The position numbers were made by a program, and so were the translations under genes. A stretch of DNA of 64,000 bases from Neoakkermansia glycaniphila. GTDB taxonomy: Bacteria > Verrucomicrobiota > Verrucomicrobiia > Verrucomicrobiales > Akkermansiaceae. The notes under the pieces were generated by a model. That model was not told the DNA's origin. It saw nothing but the letters and a program-made list of their open reading frames with translations, and did no database searches. This document shows, piece after piece, positions 34,399-42,280 of this stretch; the stretch's first letter is position 1; each line of letters begins with the position of its first letter. The stretch is taken from positions 1-64,000 of the forward strand of contig NZ_LIGX01000041.1 of NCBI RefSeq assembly GCF_001683795.1. The letters are read 5' to 3'.

Positions 34399-34878
34399 AT
34401 GACGCAAGATTCTTTGCTTAAAATTTTGGAATCGGATGCCCGCCTGAGCGACTGCGAGATTGCGGATCGCCTTGGGTTGACAGCCGATGAGGTGTCCGCC
34501 TGCCGTGCCGAGTTGGAGGAGCAGGGGCGGATCGTCGGATATCAGGCGATCACGAACGATGATGAAGAGGTCGGCGTGTCGGCCTTTATCGAGGTGAGGC
34601 TGACTCCCGAGCGTGGGGGCGGTTTCGACCGTCTGGCCGAGCGCATCGCCCGCTTTGACGAGGTGAAGTCCTGCTATCTGGCGAGCGGCGGTTTCGATCT
34701 GTTGCTGCAGGTGGACGGCTGTACGCTGGTGGATGTGGCGCGGTTCGTTTCCGAGAAGCTTTCATCGATGGACGGTGTGCTTTCGACGTCGACGCATTTC
34801 CGTTTGAAGACTTATAAGCGCGACGGTTTCCTGTTCGGGGTGCAGCCGTCTCATGAGCGCCTGAGCGTTTCACCGTGA
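34399..34878 (+). CDS. Lrp/AsnC family transcriptional regulator
   Basis: A 159-residue regulator. Residues 1-55 form the winged helix: LLKILESDARLSDCEIADRLGLTADEVSACRAELEEQGRIVGYQA, where the helix-turn-helix and the IVGY link fit the family. Residues 65-145 are the RAM ligand domain (VSAFIEVRLTPE, FDEVKSCYLASGGFDLLLQVDG, LSTSTHFRLKTYK). Such proteins sense amino acids as octamers. The aminotransferase gene starts seven bases after its stop, an arrangement like AlaR-AlaT in Bacillus, so alanine or another amino acid may be the signal. A palindrome sits on its promoter. Confidence 0.9.
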   Translation: MTQDSLLKILESDARLSDCEIADRLGLTADEVSACRAELEEQGRIVGYQAITNDDEEVGVSAFIEVRLTPERGGGFDRLAERIARFDEVKSCYLASGGFDLLLQVDGCTLVDVARFVSEKLSSMDGVLSTSTHFRLKTYKRDGFLFGVQPSHERLSVSP

Positions 34879-34885
34879 TTTTCTT

Positions 34886-36067
34886 ATGGACTGGTCCACA
34901 ACAATCGCCACACAAGTGGCTCAAATTCCTCGCTCGGGCATCCGCGCGTTCTTCGATCTAGTGACGGGGCGCAGCGACATTATTTCCCTGGGAGTCGGCG
35001 AACCGGATTTCGTGACTCCGTGGAATATCCGCGAGGCCGCCATTTATTCGCTGGAGAGGGGGCATACGACGTATACGTCGAATTACGGCCTTGAATCCCT
35101 GCGCCGCAAGATTGTGACGTATGTGGAGAATTTCTTCGGCGTTTCCTATAATCCTCTGAATGAGGTGCTGGTGACGGTGGGCGTGAGCGAGGCTATCGAT
35201 TTGGCCTTGCGTGCGCTGCTGAATCCCGGCGACGAGGTGCTATATCACGAGCCGTGCTATGTGTCGTATGCTCCCAGCGTGAGTATGGCATACGGCGTGG
35301 CGGTGCCGATAGCGACGAAGAAGAGCGATCTTTTCGCTCTCGATCCGGCGGCTCTCGAAGCGGCGATTACGCCCCGTACGAAGGTGCTGATGCTGAATTT
35401 CCCGACGAATCCGACGGGGGCGGTGGCTCCGGTGGAGACTCTGGAAGCGATTGCCCGCCTGTGCATCAAGCATGATCTGGTGGTGCTTTCTGACGAGATT
35501 TACAGCGAACTCCGCTACGATGATGTGCGCCATACGTCGATTGCCTCCCTGCCGGGGATGCGCGAGCGTACGCTATTGCTGCACGGTTTTTCGAAGGCTT
35601 TTGCGATGACGGGGTTCCGCCTCGGTTATGCCTGCGGGCCGGAACCGCTGGTTTCCGCGATGATGAAGGTGCACCAGTATTCGATGCTGTGCGCTCCGAT
35701 TACATCGCAGGAGGCGGCGATCGAGGCTCTGGAGAACGGTACCCCTGCGATGCTGGAGATGCGCGAGAGCTACCGCATGCGGCGCAATTATCTGGTGAAG
35801 CGGCTGAACGATATGGGGCTGGATTGCCATTTGCCGGGCGGTGCGTTTTACGTGTTCCCGGATGTGTCGCGCTTCAGCCTGTCGAGCAAGGAGTTCGCGG
35901 AACGCCTGCTGATGGAGGCGAAGGTGGCTGCCGTGCCGGGCGATGCGTTCGGCGCGAGTGGCGAAGGGTTCCTGCGCTGCTGCTACGCGACGGCTTTCGA
36001 GCTGATTCGCGAGGCGTGCGATGCGATGGAGCGCTTTGTGGATAAGCTTCAGAAGGAAGCCCGTTGA
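34886..36067 (+). CDS. Class I/II aminotransferase (AlaT/PatA-like)
   Basis: A 393-residue PLP aminotransferase of fold type I. Marks: IISLGVGEPDFVTPWNIREAA, YTSNYGLESLRRKI, FPTNPTGAV, LSDEIYSELRYDD and the PLP lysine in HGFSKAFAMTGFRLGYACG, and RCCYATAFE near the end. Relatives act on alanine, aspartate or N-acetyl-LL-diaminopimelate. Substrate is not certain, but the pairing with an Lrp-type regulator suggests an amino-acid-responsive enzyme. It is translated right after the regulator (seven-base gap). Confidence 0.88.
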   Translation: MDWSTTIATQVAQIPRSGIRAFFDLVTGRSDIISLGVGEPDFVTPWNIREAAIYSLERGHTTYTSNYGLESLRRKIVTYVENFFGVSYNPLNEVLVTVGVSEAIDLALRALLNPGDEVLYHEPCYVSYAPSVSMAYGVAVPIATKKSDLFALDPAALEAAITPRTKVLMLNFPTNPTGAVAPVETLEAIARLCIKHDLVVLSDEIYSELRYDDVRHTSIASLPGMRERTLLLHGFSKAFAMTGFRLGYACGPEPLVSAMMKVHQYSMLCAPITSQEAAIEALENGTPAMLEMRESYRMRRNYLVKRLNDMGLDCHLPGGAFYVFPDVSRFSLSSKEFAERLLMEAKVAAVPGDAFGASGEGFLRCCYATAFELIREACDAMERFVDKLQKEAR

Positions 36068-36112
36068 TGTGTTTTCAGGGGCGGCGGTTGTTCTGCCGCC
36101 CCCGTTTTTCCC

Positions 36113-36892
36113 ATGCCCGCAGTGAAGAGCAGTACGGACGACGATGCGCTGATGAAGGCGTATGTCGGCCCTTTTGCCGTGTTTCTCGGGTTTACGCTGT
36201 TGCTGCAGTTTCTTGAGCCTGCGCTGGGGTGGGATCATCCTTCGGCGGCATGGTGGCAGAGGGATTTGAAGCAGTGGGTGTACCCGCTGCAGGCGGTGTC
36301 TGCCGGGTTCCTTGTCTGGCACTGGCGCAAGCGCGTGCAATGGGCGTGGAGCTGGAAGTGGTCTCTGATCGGTGCAGTGGCCGGTGCCTTGGGCATTGCC
36401 TGCTGGCTGGCTCCTACGCTGCTGGCGGATCGTCTGCCAGTGGAGGAGTGGTTCGGCCGCGATTCGTGGCAGGCTACGGCTCTCGGGCTGGATGCGCGGA
36501 CCGAGGGGTTCGATCCCGGTTTGGTGTTCGAGCGGGGCGGTGCTGCCTGGTGGATGGCGTATGTGATGCGTTTTTTCCGGGCGGTGGTTGTGGTGGCTTT
36601 TGTGGAAGAGCTTTTCTGGCGCGGTTTTCTGATGCGGCTGATGGTGAATTTCGATCGTCCGTGGACGGTGCCGTTCGGCAAGCATTCATGGCGGGCTTAC
36701 TGGGTGACGACTCTGCTGTTCATGAGCGTGCATTTGCCCGTGGATTATCTGGGGGCGTTCGTGTACGGTTCGCTGACGTATGTGCTGGCGGTGGTGTCCC
36801 GAAGCCTCGGCGCGACGGTGGCGATGCATGCCGTGGCGAATTTGCTGATGGGGGTGGCGGCGCTGGCCTGGAATAAGCCGGGGTTGTGGTGA
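36113..36892 (+). CDS. CPBP family intramembrane glutamic endopeptidase
   Basis: A 259-residue membrane protein with about seven helices. The CPBP/Abi motif is seen as FVEELFWRGFLMRL (Glu-Glu and Arg), followed by SVHLPVDYLGAFVYGSLTY with the expected His and MHAVANLLMG. The family includes CAAX-protease-like enzymes in PEP-CTERM/exosortase systems and in bacteriocin immunity; the sequence resembles the exosortase-linked kind but I cannot decide between them. It begins 45 nt after the aminotransferase stop. Confidence 0.82.
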   Translation: MPAVKSSTDDDALMKAYVGPFAVFLGFTLLLQFLEPALGWDHPSAAWWQRDLKQWVYPLQAVSAGFLVWHWRKRVQWAWSWKWSLIGAVAGALGIACWLAPTLLADRLPVEEWFGRDSWQATALGLDARTEGFDPGLVFERGGAAWWMAYVMRFFRAVVVVAFVEELFWRGFLMRLMVNFDRPWTVPFGKHSWRAYWVTTLLFMSVHLPVDYLGAFVYGSLTYVLAVVSRSLGATVAMHAVANLLMGVAALAWNKPGLW

Positions 36893-36929
36893 GGCGGCCG
36901 GCGTGTTGGCTGCAAGTAGGGCAAATGTC

Positions 36930-36958
36930 TTGACCTGGCCGCGGGTTGCAGGCAAAGT
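36930..36958 (+). promoter_or_regulatory. Promoter of the HAD phosphatase gene
   Basis: TTGACC (36930-36935), 17-nt spacer, weak CAAAGT (36953-36958). Transcript start would coincide with the ATG at 36965. Confidence 0.4.
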
Positions 36959-36964
36959 AGGCGC

Positions 36965-37606
36965 ATGGTTCGCGGCGTTATTTTCGATCTGGACGGGACA
37001 TTGGCCGATACGCTTCCTCTGTGCGTGGAATCGTTCCGCCGTGTGGTGGAGTTTTGTTCGGGCAGGAAGTTGGCCGATGAGGAGATTACGAGGCATTTCG
37101 GCCCCAGCGACCGCGGTGTGCTGGCGCGCCTGTTGCCCGGCGAGGATGTGGAGAGGCTGGAGAATCTTTTCATGGAGAATTATACGTTTTTGCATCTGGA
37201 TATGGCTCCGGAGCCGTTTCCGGGAGTGCCGGAGCTGCTCGAAGCCCTGAAGAGGAAGAAGTTTCGGTTGGCGATGGTGACGGGCAAGGATGACGATTCC
37301 GCCGGGGTGACGCTGGATGTGTATAATCTGGAGGATGTGTTCGAGTATGTGGAGACGGGGTCTCCCGAGCGCGTGGTGAAGGGCGAGTGTATTGGGCGCG
37401 TGCTGGATGCGTGGGGGATGAGCCCCGATGAGGCGGTGTATGTGGGGGATGCCGTGTCCGATATCAAGGCTTGTCGCGAGGTGCGGGTGAAGGTGATTGC
37501 CGCCGCATGGGCTCCCTCCGCCGATGTGGAGGCTTTGCGCCGCGCGGAACCCGATTTCCTGCTGACGGATATGTCCGAACTGCTTCCCCTGATTTCAGAA
37601 ATTTGA
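36965..37606 (+). CDS. HAD-superfamily phosphatase, phosphoglycolate phosphatase-like
   Basis: A 213-residue HAD hydrolase. Motif I is IFDLDGTLADT (nucleophile Asp and acid Asp), motif II the Thr in MVTGKDDD, motif III Lys in VVKGECIGR and motif IV YVGDAVSDIKACR. The cap is the small helical one of the Gph/PGP-like class, so a phosphoglycolate- or pyrophosphate-like substrate is likely, not proven. It is followed seven bases later by the YggS gene. Confidence 0.88.
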   Translation: MVRGVIFDLDGTLADTLPLCVESFRRVVEFCSGRKLADEEITRHFGPSDRGVLARLLPGEDVERLENLFMENYTFLHLDMAPEPFPGVPELLEALKRKKFRLAMVTGKDDDSAGVTLDVYNLEDVFEYVETGSPERVVKGECIGRVLDAWGMSPDEAVYVGDAVSDIKACREVRVKVIAAAWAPSADVEALRRAEPDFLLTDMSELLPLISEI

Positions 37607-37613
37607 CCAAGCC

Positions 37614-38306
37614 ATGTATATTCAGGTTCAACTTAAAGATGTGCTGGAGCGTATCCGCGCTGCGGAAGAGCGGTGCGGGCGGCCGGCAGGCTCGGTGCGC
37701 CTCGTAGCGGTGAGCAAGACGTTCCCGGCGGAGGATGTCGCCCGTGCCGTGGAGGCGGGACAAACCGTTTTCGGCGAGAACAGGCTGCAGGAGGCGATGG
37801 AGAAGATGCCGCTGCTGCCCAAGGGGCTGGAGTGGCATCTGATCGGGCCGCTGCAACGCAATAAGGTGCGCAAGGCTTTGCAACAGGGATTTGCGCTGCT
37901 GCATGCGGTGGATTCCCTGCGGCTGGCCGAGGCGATCTCCCGAGTGGCGGGGGAGCTGGGTGTTGCCGCTCCTATCCTGCTGGAGGTGAATGTGGATGGG
38001 GAAGAAAGCAAGCACGGTTTCTCGGTGGAGGAGCTGCGGAACGAGTGGGACGGGATTGCCCGCCTGCCGCATCTCGATATACGCGGCCTGATGGCGATTC
38101 CCGCTCCGGCGGAATCTGCCGAAGGTGTGCGCCCGGCGTTCGCCTGCCTGCGGCATGTGCGTGATGAGCTGGCGGCCCGCGGGCCTTTGCCTTTGCCGGA
38201 ATTGTCGATGGGGATGAGCCATGATTTCGAGGTGGCGGTGGAAGAAGGTGCGACGATGGTTCGCGTAGGTTCGTTGATTTTCGGAAAGAGGGATTATGCC
38301 AGGTAA
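37614..38306 (+). CDS. YggS family PLP homeostasis protein
   Basis: A 230-residue alanine-racemase-fold protein without racemase activity. LVAVSKTFPAEDVARAVEAGQTVFGENRLQEA holds the PLP lysine; EWHLIGPLQRNKVRKAL, LLEVNVDGEESKHGF and SMGMSHDFEVAVEEGATMVRVGSLIFG are all family signatures. YggS/PLPBP proteins buffer PLP levels, and two PLP aminotransferases lie in this window. The stop overlaps the next start by 11 nt. Confidence 0.93.
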   Translation: MYIQVQLKDVLERIRAAEERCGRPAGSVRLVAVSKTFPAEDVARAVEAGQTVFGENRLQEAMEKMPLLPKGLEWHLIGPLQRNKVRKALQQGFALLHAVDSLRLAEAISRVAGELGVAAPILLEVNVDGEESKHGFSVEELRNEWDGIARLPHLDIRGLMAIPAPAESAEGVRPAFACLRHVRDELAARGPLPLPELSMGMSHDFEVAVEEGATMVRVGSLIFGKRDYAR

Positions 38307-39261
38307 TGTTCGATGGTTGATGGCGGGGCTGGCGGCTGTTTCATTGTCGGTCTCGTGTTCGCAGATTCAGGCCAAGTGGCAGCAGCACGGGCCGAGGACT
38401 CCTCTGCATCGGGATGCCTTGTCCCCATTGTCGGAGGATGAGATGGATATGCTGCGGCAGCCGAAGGCTTCCGATTGCCAGGGGTACCTTTCCCGGTGCA
38501 GCGTGGAGGCGCAGGCCAATGTGCGGCAACGCCTTCGTGAGGGCTACCGCGTGGATGCGCGGGATTATTTCGGCCGTACGCCGTTGTTCCGCGTGGTATC
38601 TGCTCCGGTGGCCGAATTGCTGATTGCCCAGGGTGCGGATGTGAATGCCCGCGATCTGGCGGGGAGGACTCCCCTGTTCGGTGCGACGGATGCCGCTGTG
38701 GCCCGAACTCTGATAGCCCGGGGAGCCGATGTGCAGACGACGGACAAGCTGGGCGTGACCCCTCTGCATACGGCGTATGATACGGAGGTGGCCCGGGTTT
38801 TGATCGGAAACGGGATTCCTGCCGATGTGCGCGACGATGAGGGCTGGACGCCTCTTTTCTGGCAGGCTTATCCGGAGACAGCAGAGCTGCTGATTGCCTG
38901 CGGTGCGGATGTGAATGCCCGTGACAAGAAGGGGAATACACCTCTTCATGAGGTGTGGAAGGCCGATGTGGGCCGCGTGCTGCTGGCTCGTGGGGCTGCT
39001 CCTTCCGTCCGGAATGACGAAGGCCGCACGCCTCTGCATCATGCGGCGATGTATTTTATGGGCTATCCTTTGCTCGTGGAGCAGGGAGTGAAGTTTTCGG
39101 AGTTGTTGCTGGCGGCTGGAGCGGATGTGAATGCCCGCGATAACAAGGGGAATACGCCGCTGCATCTGGCGACGGCTCCGGAGATCGCCCAGGTGCTGAT
39201 CCGGCACGGTGCGGATGTGAACGCCCGGAACGGAGAAGGGAAGTTGCCGAAGTTCAGGTGA
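38296..39261 (+). CDS. Ankyrin-repeat lipoprotein
   Basis: A 321-residue lipoprotein: MPGNVRWLMAGLAAVSLSVSC then QIQAKW. Residues 75-315 hold about eight short repeats of the pattern GxTPLFxxxxxxVAxLLIxxGADVNARDxxG, shorter than the usual 33 residues because each lacks much of the second helix (roughly 27-31 residues). Repeats bind other proteins; partner unknown. Its start lies inside the end of yggS, so it is probably co-translated. It is the last gene before the unusual island on the other strand. Confidence 0.83.
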   Translation: MPGNVRWLMAGLAAVSLSVSCSQIQAKWQQHGPRTPLHRDALSPLSEDEMDMLRQPKASDCQGYLSRCSVEAQANVRQRLREGYRVDARDYFGRTPLFRVVSAPVAELLIAQGADVNARDLAGRTPLFGATDAAVARTLIARGADVQTTDKLGVTPLHTAYDTEVARVLIGNGIPADVRDDEGWTPLFWQAYPETAELLIACGADVNARDKKGNTPLHEVWKADVGRVLLARGAAPSVRNDEGRTPLHHAAMYFMGYPLLVEQGVKFSELLLAAGADVNARDNKGNTPLHLATAPEIAQVLIRHGADVNARNGEGKLPKFR

Positions 39262-39299
39262 GGGGTGCTTTGTGCTTCCGGCGGGCGCGCTGTCGGAAG

Positions 39300-39884
39300 C
39301 TACTGGTCGTGCATGGCGTCGCTTTGCATTTGCCGTTCAAAGAGTTTCCATGAGCGTTCGTCCAGAATGAATTTCGGGGATGTTCTCGACGATTGCATGG
39401 CCTGCAAGATTTCCTCTGCATGGTGTTGCCGCAGATCGGCGAAGTCTGTATGGATGCTTTCCTGCGCTTTGGAGAAGCAGAGAGGATCCCATAAGACGTT
39501 GATGCTGTTTTTCAGTTTGCCGTGAACATCGCCGATGACGTGGTAGAGATGGGGTTCTCCAATGAGGTCGCGTTTGACATTGAATTGGTTGTCCATCGGG
39601 CTATCCATCGGTTTGACGAAGAAGATGCGAGCTCCTTCGGGGATGTTGCCTTTTTCGGCGCAGACGACGAAGGCATGATAGACTTGCAGGGCTTTTCTCG
39701 AGTCTGCTGCTCCGGATTGGATGATGGAGCGTTTGTAGACGACGACGGTGATGAGGTGGTCGTGTTCGCGAATGGCGCGCAGGATTTCGTTTTGCCATGC
39801 CGTGATGGGGGGCGCCGTGGCAGCCGGAGCAGCAAGCGGAGGCACGGAAAGGGAGAGGAGGATGCCGACAGGTATGGTGTTCAT
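39300..39884 (-). CDS. Exported protein, tandem family member A
   Basis: A 194-residue exported protein, third in its operon. Signal: MNTIPVGILLSLSVPPLAAPA. The mature domain shares with the next two genes a strand with TVVVYKRSIIQ, a helix/strand YHAFVVCAEKGNIPEGARIFFVKPMD, then YHVIGDVHGKLKNSINVLWDPL and a C-terminal helical half ending in FERQMQS. No family is known to me. A periplasmic place is expected. Start at 39884 gives the signal peptide. Confidence 0.7.
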   Translation of the reverse strand: MNTIPVGILLSLSVPPLAAPAATAPPITAWQNEILRAIREHDHLITVVVYKRSIIQSGAADSRKALQVYHAFVVCAEKGNIPEGARIFFVKPMDSPMDNQFNVKRDLIGEPHLYHVIGDVHGKLKNSINVLWDPLCFSKAQESIHTDFADLRQHHAEEILQAMQSSRTSPKFILDERSWKLFERQMQSDAMHDQ

Positions 39885-39906
39885 GGCGGGGCGGGAGGTG
39901 GTGATG

Positions 39907-40506
39907 TCAGAAGGTGAAGGTCGTGCGATCTGTGCCGTTTGTTGCCGCCTGTTCGATTCGTGTTTCGAAGTCTTTCCAGAAGGTTTCATTCATGGGGAAC
40001 GGTTGGCTTGCGGGAGATTGCAGAGCCTTTTCCCATTCAATCGTACGGTGTTGGAGGAGGCCGATGAATGCGGTGTGGAGGTGCTGCTGCATCGGGGTGA
40101 TGACAGTGGGTTCCCAAAATATTTTGACGCCGTTTTTCAGTTCTTTCGATAGATGGCCGATGAGGTAGTGCAGCTGCGGTTTGCCGGCAAAGATCGCATG
40201 CGTGTATATGGCTCCTTCGGGAGGGTGTGCCATCGGTCGCGCCCAGATGATGGCCTGGCCTTCGGGGATGCCGCCTTTGACCGAATGCACAACGAAGGCA
40301 TGAAAGATTTCCTGAGCCCGCTTCGGGTCTGATGTTTCGGGGATGATTTCTCTTTTGTAGATGCCGACGGCGATGACGTGGCCGCTTTCCCGGACGAGTT
40401 GCAGGATGAGTTCCTGTTCCTGCGTGGTGTTTTGTTCGGCTGCTGGGGCGGTCGAATATATGATGCCGGCCAGAACGGGGAAGAGGCAAGGAGTTAGGCG
40501 GTTCAT
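39907..40506 (-). CDS. Exported protein, tandem family member B
   Basis: A 199-residue exported paralogue, second in its operon. Signal: MNRLTPCLFPVLAGIIYSTAPA. Shared segments are AVGIYKREIIPETSDPKRAQEIFHAFVVHSVKGGIPEGQAIIWARPM and LIGHLSKELKNGVKIFWEPTVI, with a helical end (FWKDFETRIEQAATN). It stops 22 nt before member A and starts 13 nt after member C stops. The three show about the same length, so the array arose by duplication and then diverged. Function unknown. Confidence 0.72.
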   Translation of the reverse strand: MNRLTPCLFPVLAGIIYSTAPAAEQNTTQEQELILQLVRESGHVIAVGIYKREIIPETSDPKRAQEIFHAFVVHSVKGGIPEGQAIIWARPMAHPPEGAIYTHAIFAGKPQLHYLIGHLSKELKNGVKIFWEPTVITPMQQHLHTAFIGLLQHRTIEWEKALQSPASQPFPMNETFWKDFETRIEQAATNGTDRTTFTF

Positions 40507-40519
40507 GGCTGGAGCAGTT

Positions 40520-41113
40520 TCAAAAGGATGTCGAGTCGTGTTCGGGGTCGTTCGCGGCAGCGGTTTCGATTTGTTGTTCGAATGTTTTCCATTCGTTTTC
40601 TGACATGAGTGCCGATGGCTCGGGGTGTGGTGCTTTCAGTGCCTGTTTCCATTTTTCACGGTGCTTCGCGCCGAGTGAGATGAAGCTGGTGTAGAAGTCT
40701 CCTTGGAGGGGGGTGATTCTGACCGGTTCCCAGATGACTTTGACTCCGCCTTTCAGTTCACCGCATACGCTGCCGATGATGTGGTAGGGGAACGGTTTTC
40801 CGGGAAAGATCGTATGGGTGTAGACGGCGCCGTTCATCAGGACTTCCAAGGGGCGTACCCAGATGATGCGGGCTCCTTCGGGGGTGCTTCCTTTCATGGT
40901 GCGGGTAACGATGGCGTGCGAGACTTCTATGGCATCGTTGTTGTGTTTGGGGTCGGGGATGATTTCTCTTTTGTAGACGATAGCGGTGAGTACGTGGCTG
41001 TTTTGCCGGATAAATCTCAAATGTTGTTCCTGGTCTTCTGTGAGCTGGCGGGGCGATTCAGGCTCGGCCGCACAGATAAAAGCCACGATGGGTAAGAGGA
41101 TAGATGGAGTCAT
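40520..41113 (-). CDS. Exported protein, tandem family member C
   Basis: A 197-residue exported paralogue, first of the three. Signal: MTPSILLPIVAFICAAEPES. Shared segments are TAIVYKREIIPDPKHNNDAIEVSHAIVTRTMKGSTPEGARIIWVRPL and IIGSVCGELKGGVKVIWEPV, with a C-terminal EWKTFEQQIETAAA. A promoter points to the Met at 41113 (leaderless); Met at 41122 is also possible. It lies directly after the amidase-domain gene on the same strand, separated by a terminator. Confidence 0.72.
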   Translation of the reverse strand: MTPSILLPIVAFICAAEPESPRQLTEDQEQHLRFIRQNSHVLTAIVYKREIIPDPKHNNDAIEVSHAIVTRTMKGSTPEGARIIWVRPLEVLMNGAVYTHTIFPGKPFPYHIIGSVCGELKGGVKVIWEPVRITPLQGDFYTSFISLGAKHREKWKQALKAPHPEPSALMSENEWKTFEQQIETAAANDPEHDSTSF

Positions 41114-41122
41114 TATATACAT

Positions 41123-41152
41123 ATTATAACATGAACATAGCAATGAAGGCAA
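41123..41152 (-). promoter_or_regulatory. Promoter of the exported-protein triplet
   Basis: On the minus strand TTGCCT (41147-41152), 18-nt spacer, TATAAT (41123-41128). Transcript start is about 41116, three bases before the ATG at 41113. Confidence 0.55.
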
Positions 41153-41170
41153 TCGAGTTAGATTTGTTAT

Positions 41171-41204
41171 ATATAAAATTACTGACGAGTGTATACTCGC
41201 CAGT
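41171..41204 (-). terminator. Terminator of the amidase-domain gene
   Basis: 10-bp stem ACTGACGAGT (41181-41190) with ACTCGCCAGT (41195-41204), GTAT loop, one G-U pair. On the minus strand it continues with AATTTTATAT. Confidence 0.65.
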
Positions 41205-41213
41205 AGTTAATTT

Positions 41214-42188
41214 TTAATTTATGGTAGATTGAGTGTCTGGATCGTCCATTGTTGTACGGCTCAGAAGCCAGAGATTGTCTCTGAAGCCGCCTCCGTAGTC
41301 TGCTCTGCCATCGATGGAAAGACCTGTATGTCCGGCATCGGCGTAAACGATGACATCACCATTTCTGGGCGTATACCCGACTCCTTCGCCGTATTTGGCA
41401 TAATCGGGAGGTCCCAGTTTGCTGATGAGAAAATCTCTCATCGGTGCAGCGCCCACAAGGACGTATTGTTTGTTGTTGCCGTTGGCATCCTGTCCAAGGA
41501 GGGTATTATCGGGGTCTTTGAGAGACCAGTTGTCGGCAATTCCTTTGAAATCGAACCCGTAGTTACTGAGTGCGATACTCATTCTCAATGCACATGATTC
41601 TCCTCCTCCTGTATCTTTTTTCAGAGCTTCGCTGGTCATATCCCAAATAGCCTCGGGACCGAGTTTGTAGCTGACTGGGTCGTAGCATCCGGCAAGTCGC
41701 CATGCATCGGCCGATGTCAGTCGATTCGGAGGAATGACCATATCGTAGAGGTAATCCACTCGGGTGCCGTTCAGTTCCAGTTTGAACTGGGTGGCGTTGG
41801 GATAGTCCCGGTCGGGGATGCTGTTTTCGTGATGCATTTCTATGTAGTAGAAGCCGGCATCCAGTACTATTGGGGCTGTCTGGGTAGAGATGGAGGAATG
41901 TTTGCCGGTGATTTCCAATATCGTTTCGACTTCGATGACGCCGAGAGTGGGAGGAAGCGCCATTTTGACGTATCCGCTGTCATCAACCGTCATTTTCAGA
42001 ATATAGGTTCCAGAAACCGGTACACGGAGATATCCCTTCCAGTCGGTTAAAACCGGTTCAGAGATTTCGGCGAGTTGCCAATCAATATAGGCAACCTGTG
42101 GTTGCCTGTTAATCGTGAAACGCCGATTATATTCGGAATCCAATGGCTGATAGTATTGGCTTTGTTTTTTGTTGTTATGAGTTGTCAT
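41214..42188 (-). CDS. PA14-like module fused to a Tae4-like amidase domain
   Basis: A 324-residue protein with no signal peptide; it starts with a polar MTTHNNKKQSQYYQPL. Residues about 35-145 form a PA14-like beta domain (DWKGYLRVPVSGTYILKM, TVDDSGYVKMALP, LDAGFYYIEMHHEN). Residues about 160-315 resemble the Tae4 type VI amidase effectors: Cys199 in ESCALRMSIALS (family CxxRMS), and His287 in DAGHTGLSIDG with Asp293. These would be a Cys-His pair that cuts peptidoglycan peptides. No type VI genes are seen, so how it is exported is open. Neighbours: an exported triplet downstream (candidate immunity) and a coiled-coil gene upstream. The match is by motif, not a search. Confidence 0.6.
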   Translation of the reverse strand: MTTHNNKKQSQYYQPLDSEYNRRFTINRQPQVAYIDWQLAEISEPVLTDWKGYLRVPVSGTYILKMTVDDSGYVKMALPPTLGVIEVETILEITGKHSSISTQTAPIVLDAGFYYIEMHHENSIPDRDYPNATQFKLELNGTRVDYLYDMVIPPNRLTSADAWRLAGCYDPVSYKLGPEAIWDMTSEALKKDTGGGESCALRMSIALSNYGFDFKGIADNWSLKDPDNTLLGQDANGNNKQYVLVGAAPMRDFLISKLGPPDYAKYGEGVGYTPRNGDVIVYADAGHTGLSIDGRADYGGGFRDNLWLLSRTTMDDPDTQSTIN

Positions 42189-42252
42189 GATGTTTTTGGT
42201 TTAATTATTTTATCCATTTTTTCGCTATGATGAATAGCGGTCGGATTTTATA

Positions 42253-42280
42253 TTTATAGTGATTTGTGAATAATGGTCAA
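42253..42280 (-). promoter_or_regulatory. Promoter of the amidase-domain gene
   Basis: On the minus strand TTGACC (42275-42280), 16-nt spacer, TATAAA (42253-42258). The leader is about 58 nt and contains a 6-bp hairpin CGCTAT/ATAGCG (42223-42239). Confidence 0.6.

Noticed and set aside
39274..39300. Hairpin GCTTCCG / CGGAAGC after the ankyrin gene as a terminator
   Set aside because: Short stem, long GC loop and no T-run on either side.
41214..42188. Calling the amidase protein a type VI effector outright
   Set aside because: The domain resembles Tae4, but no type VI gene, PAAR or VgrG is in the window, so the route of delivery is unknown.
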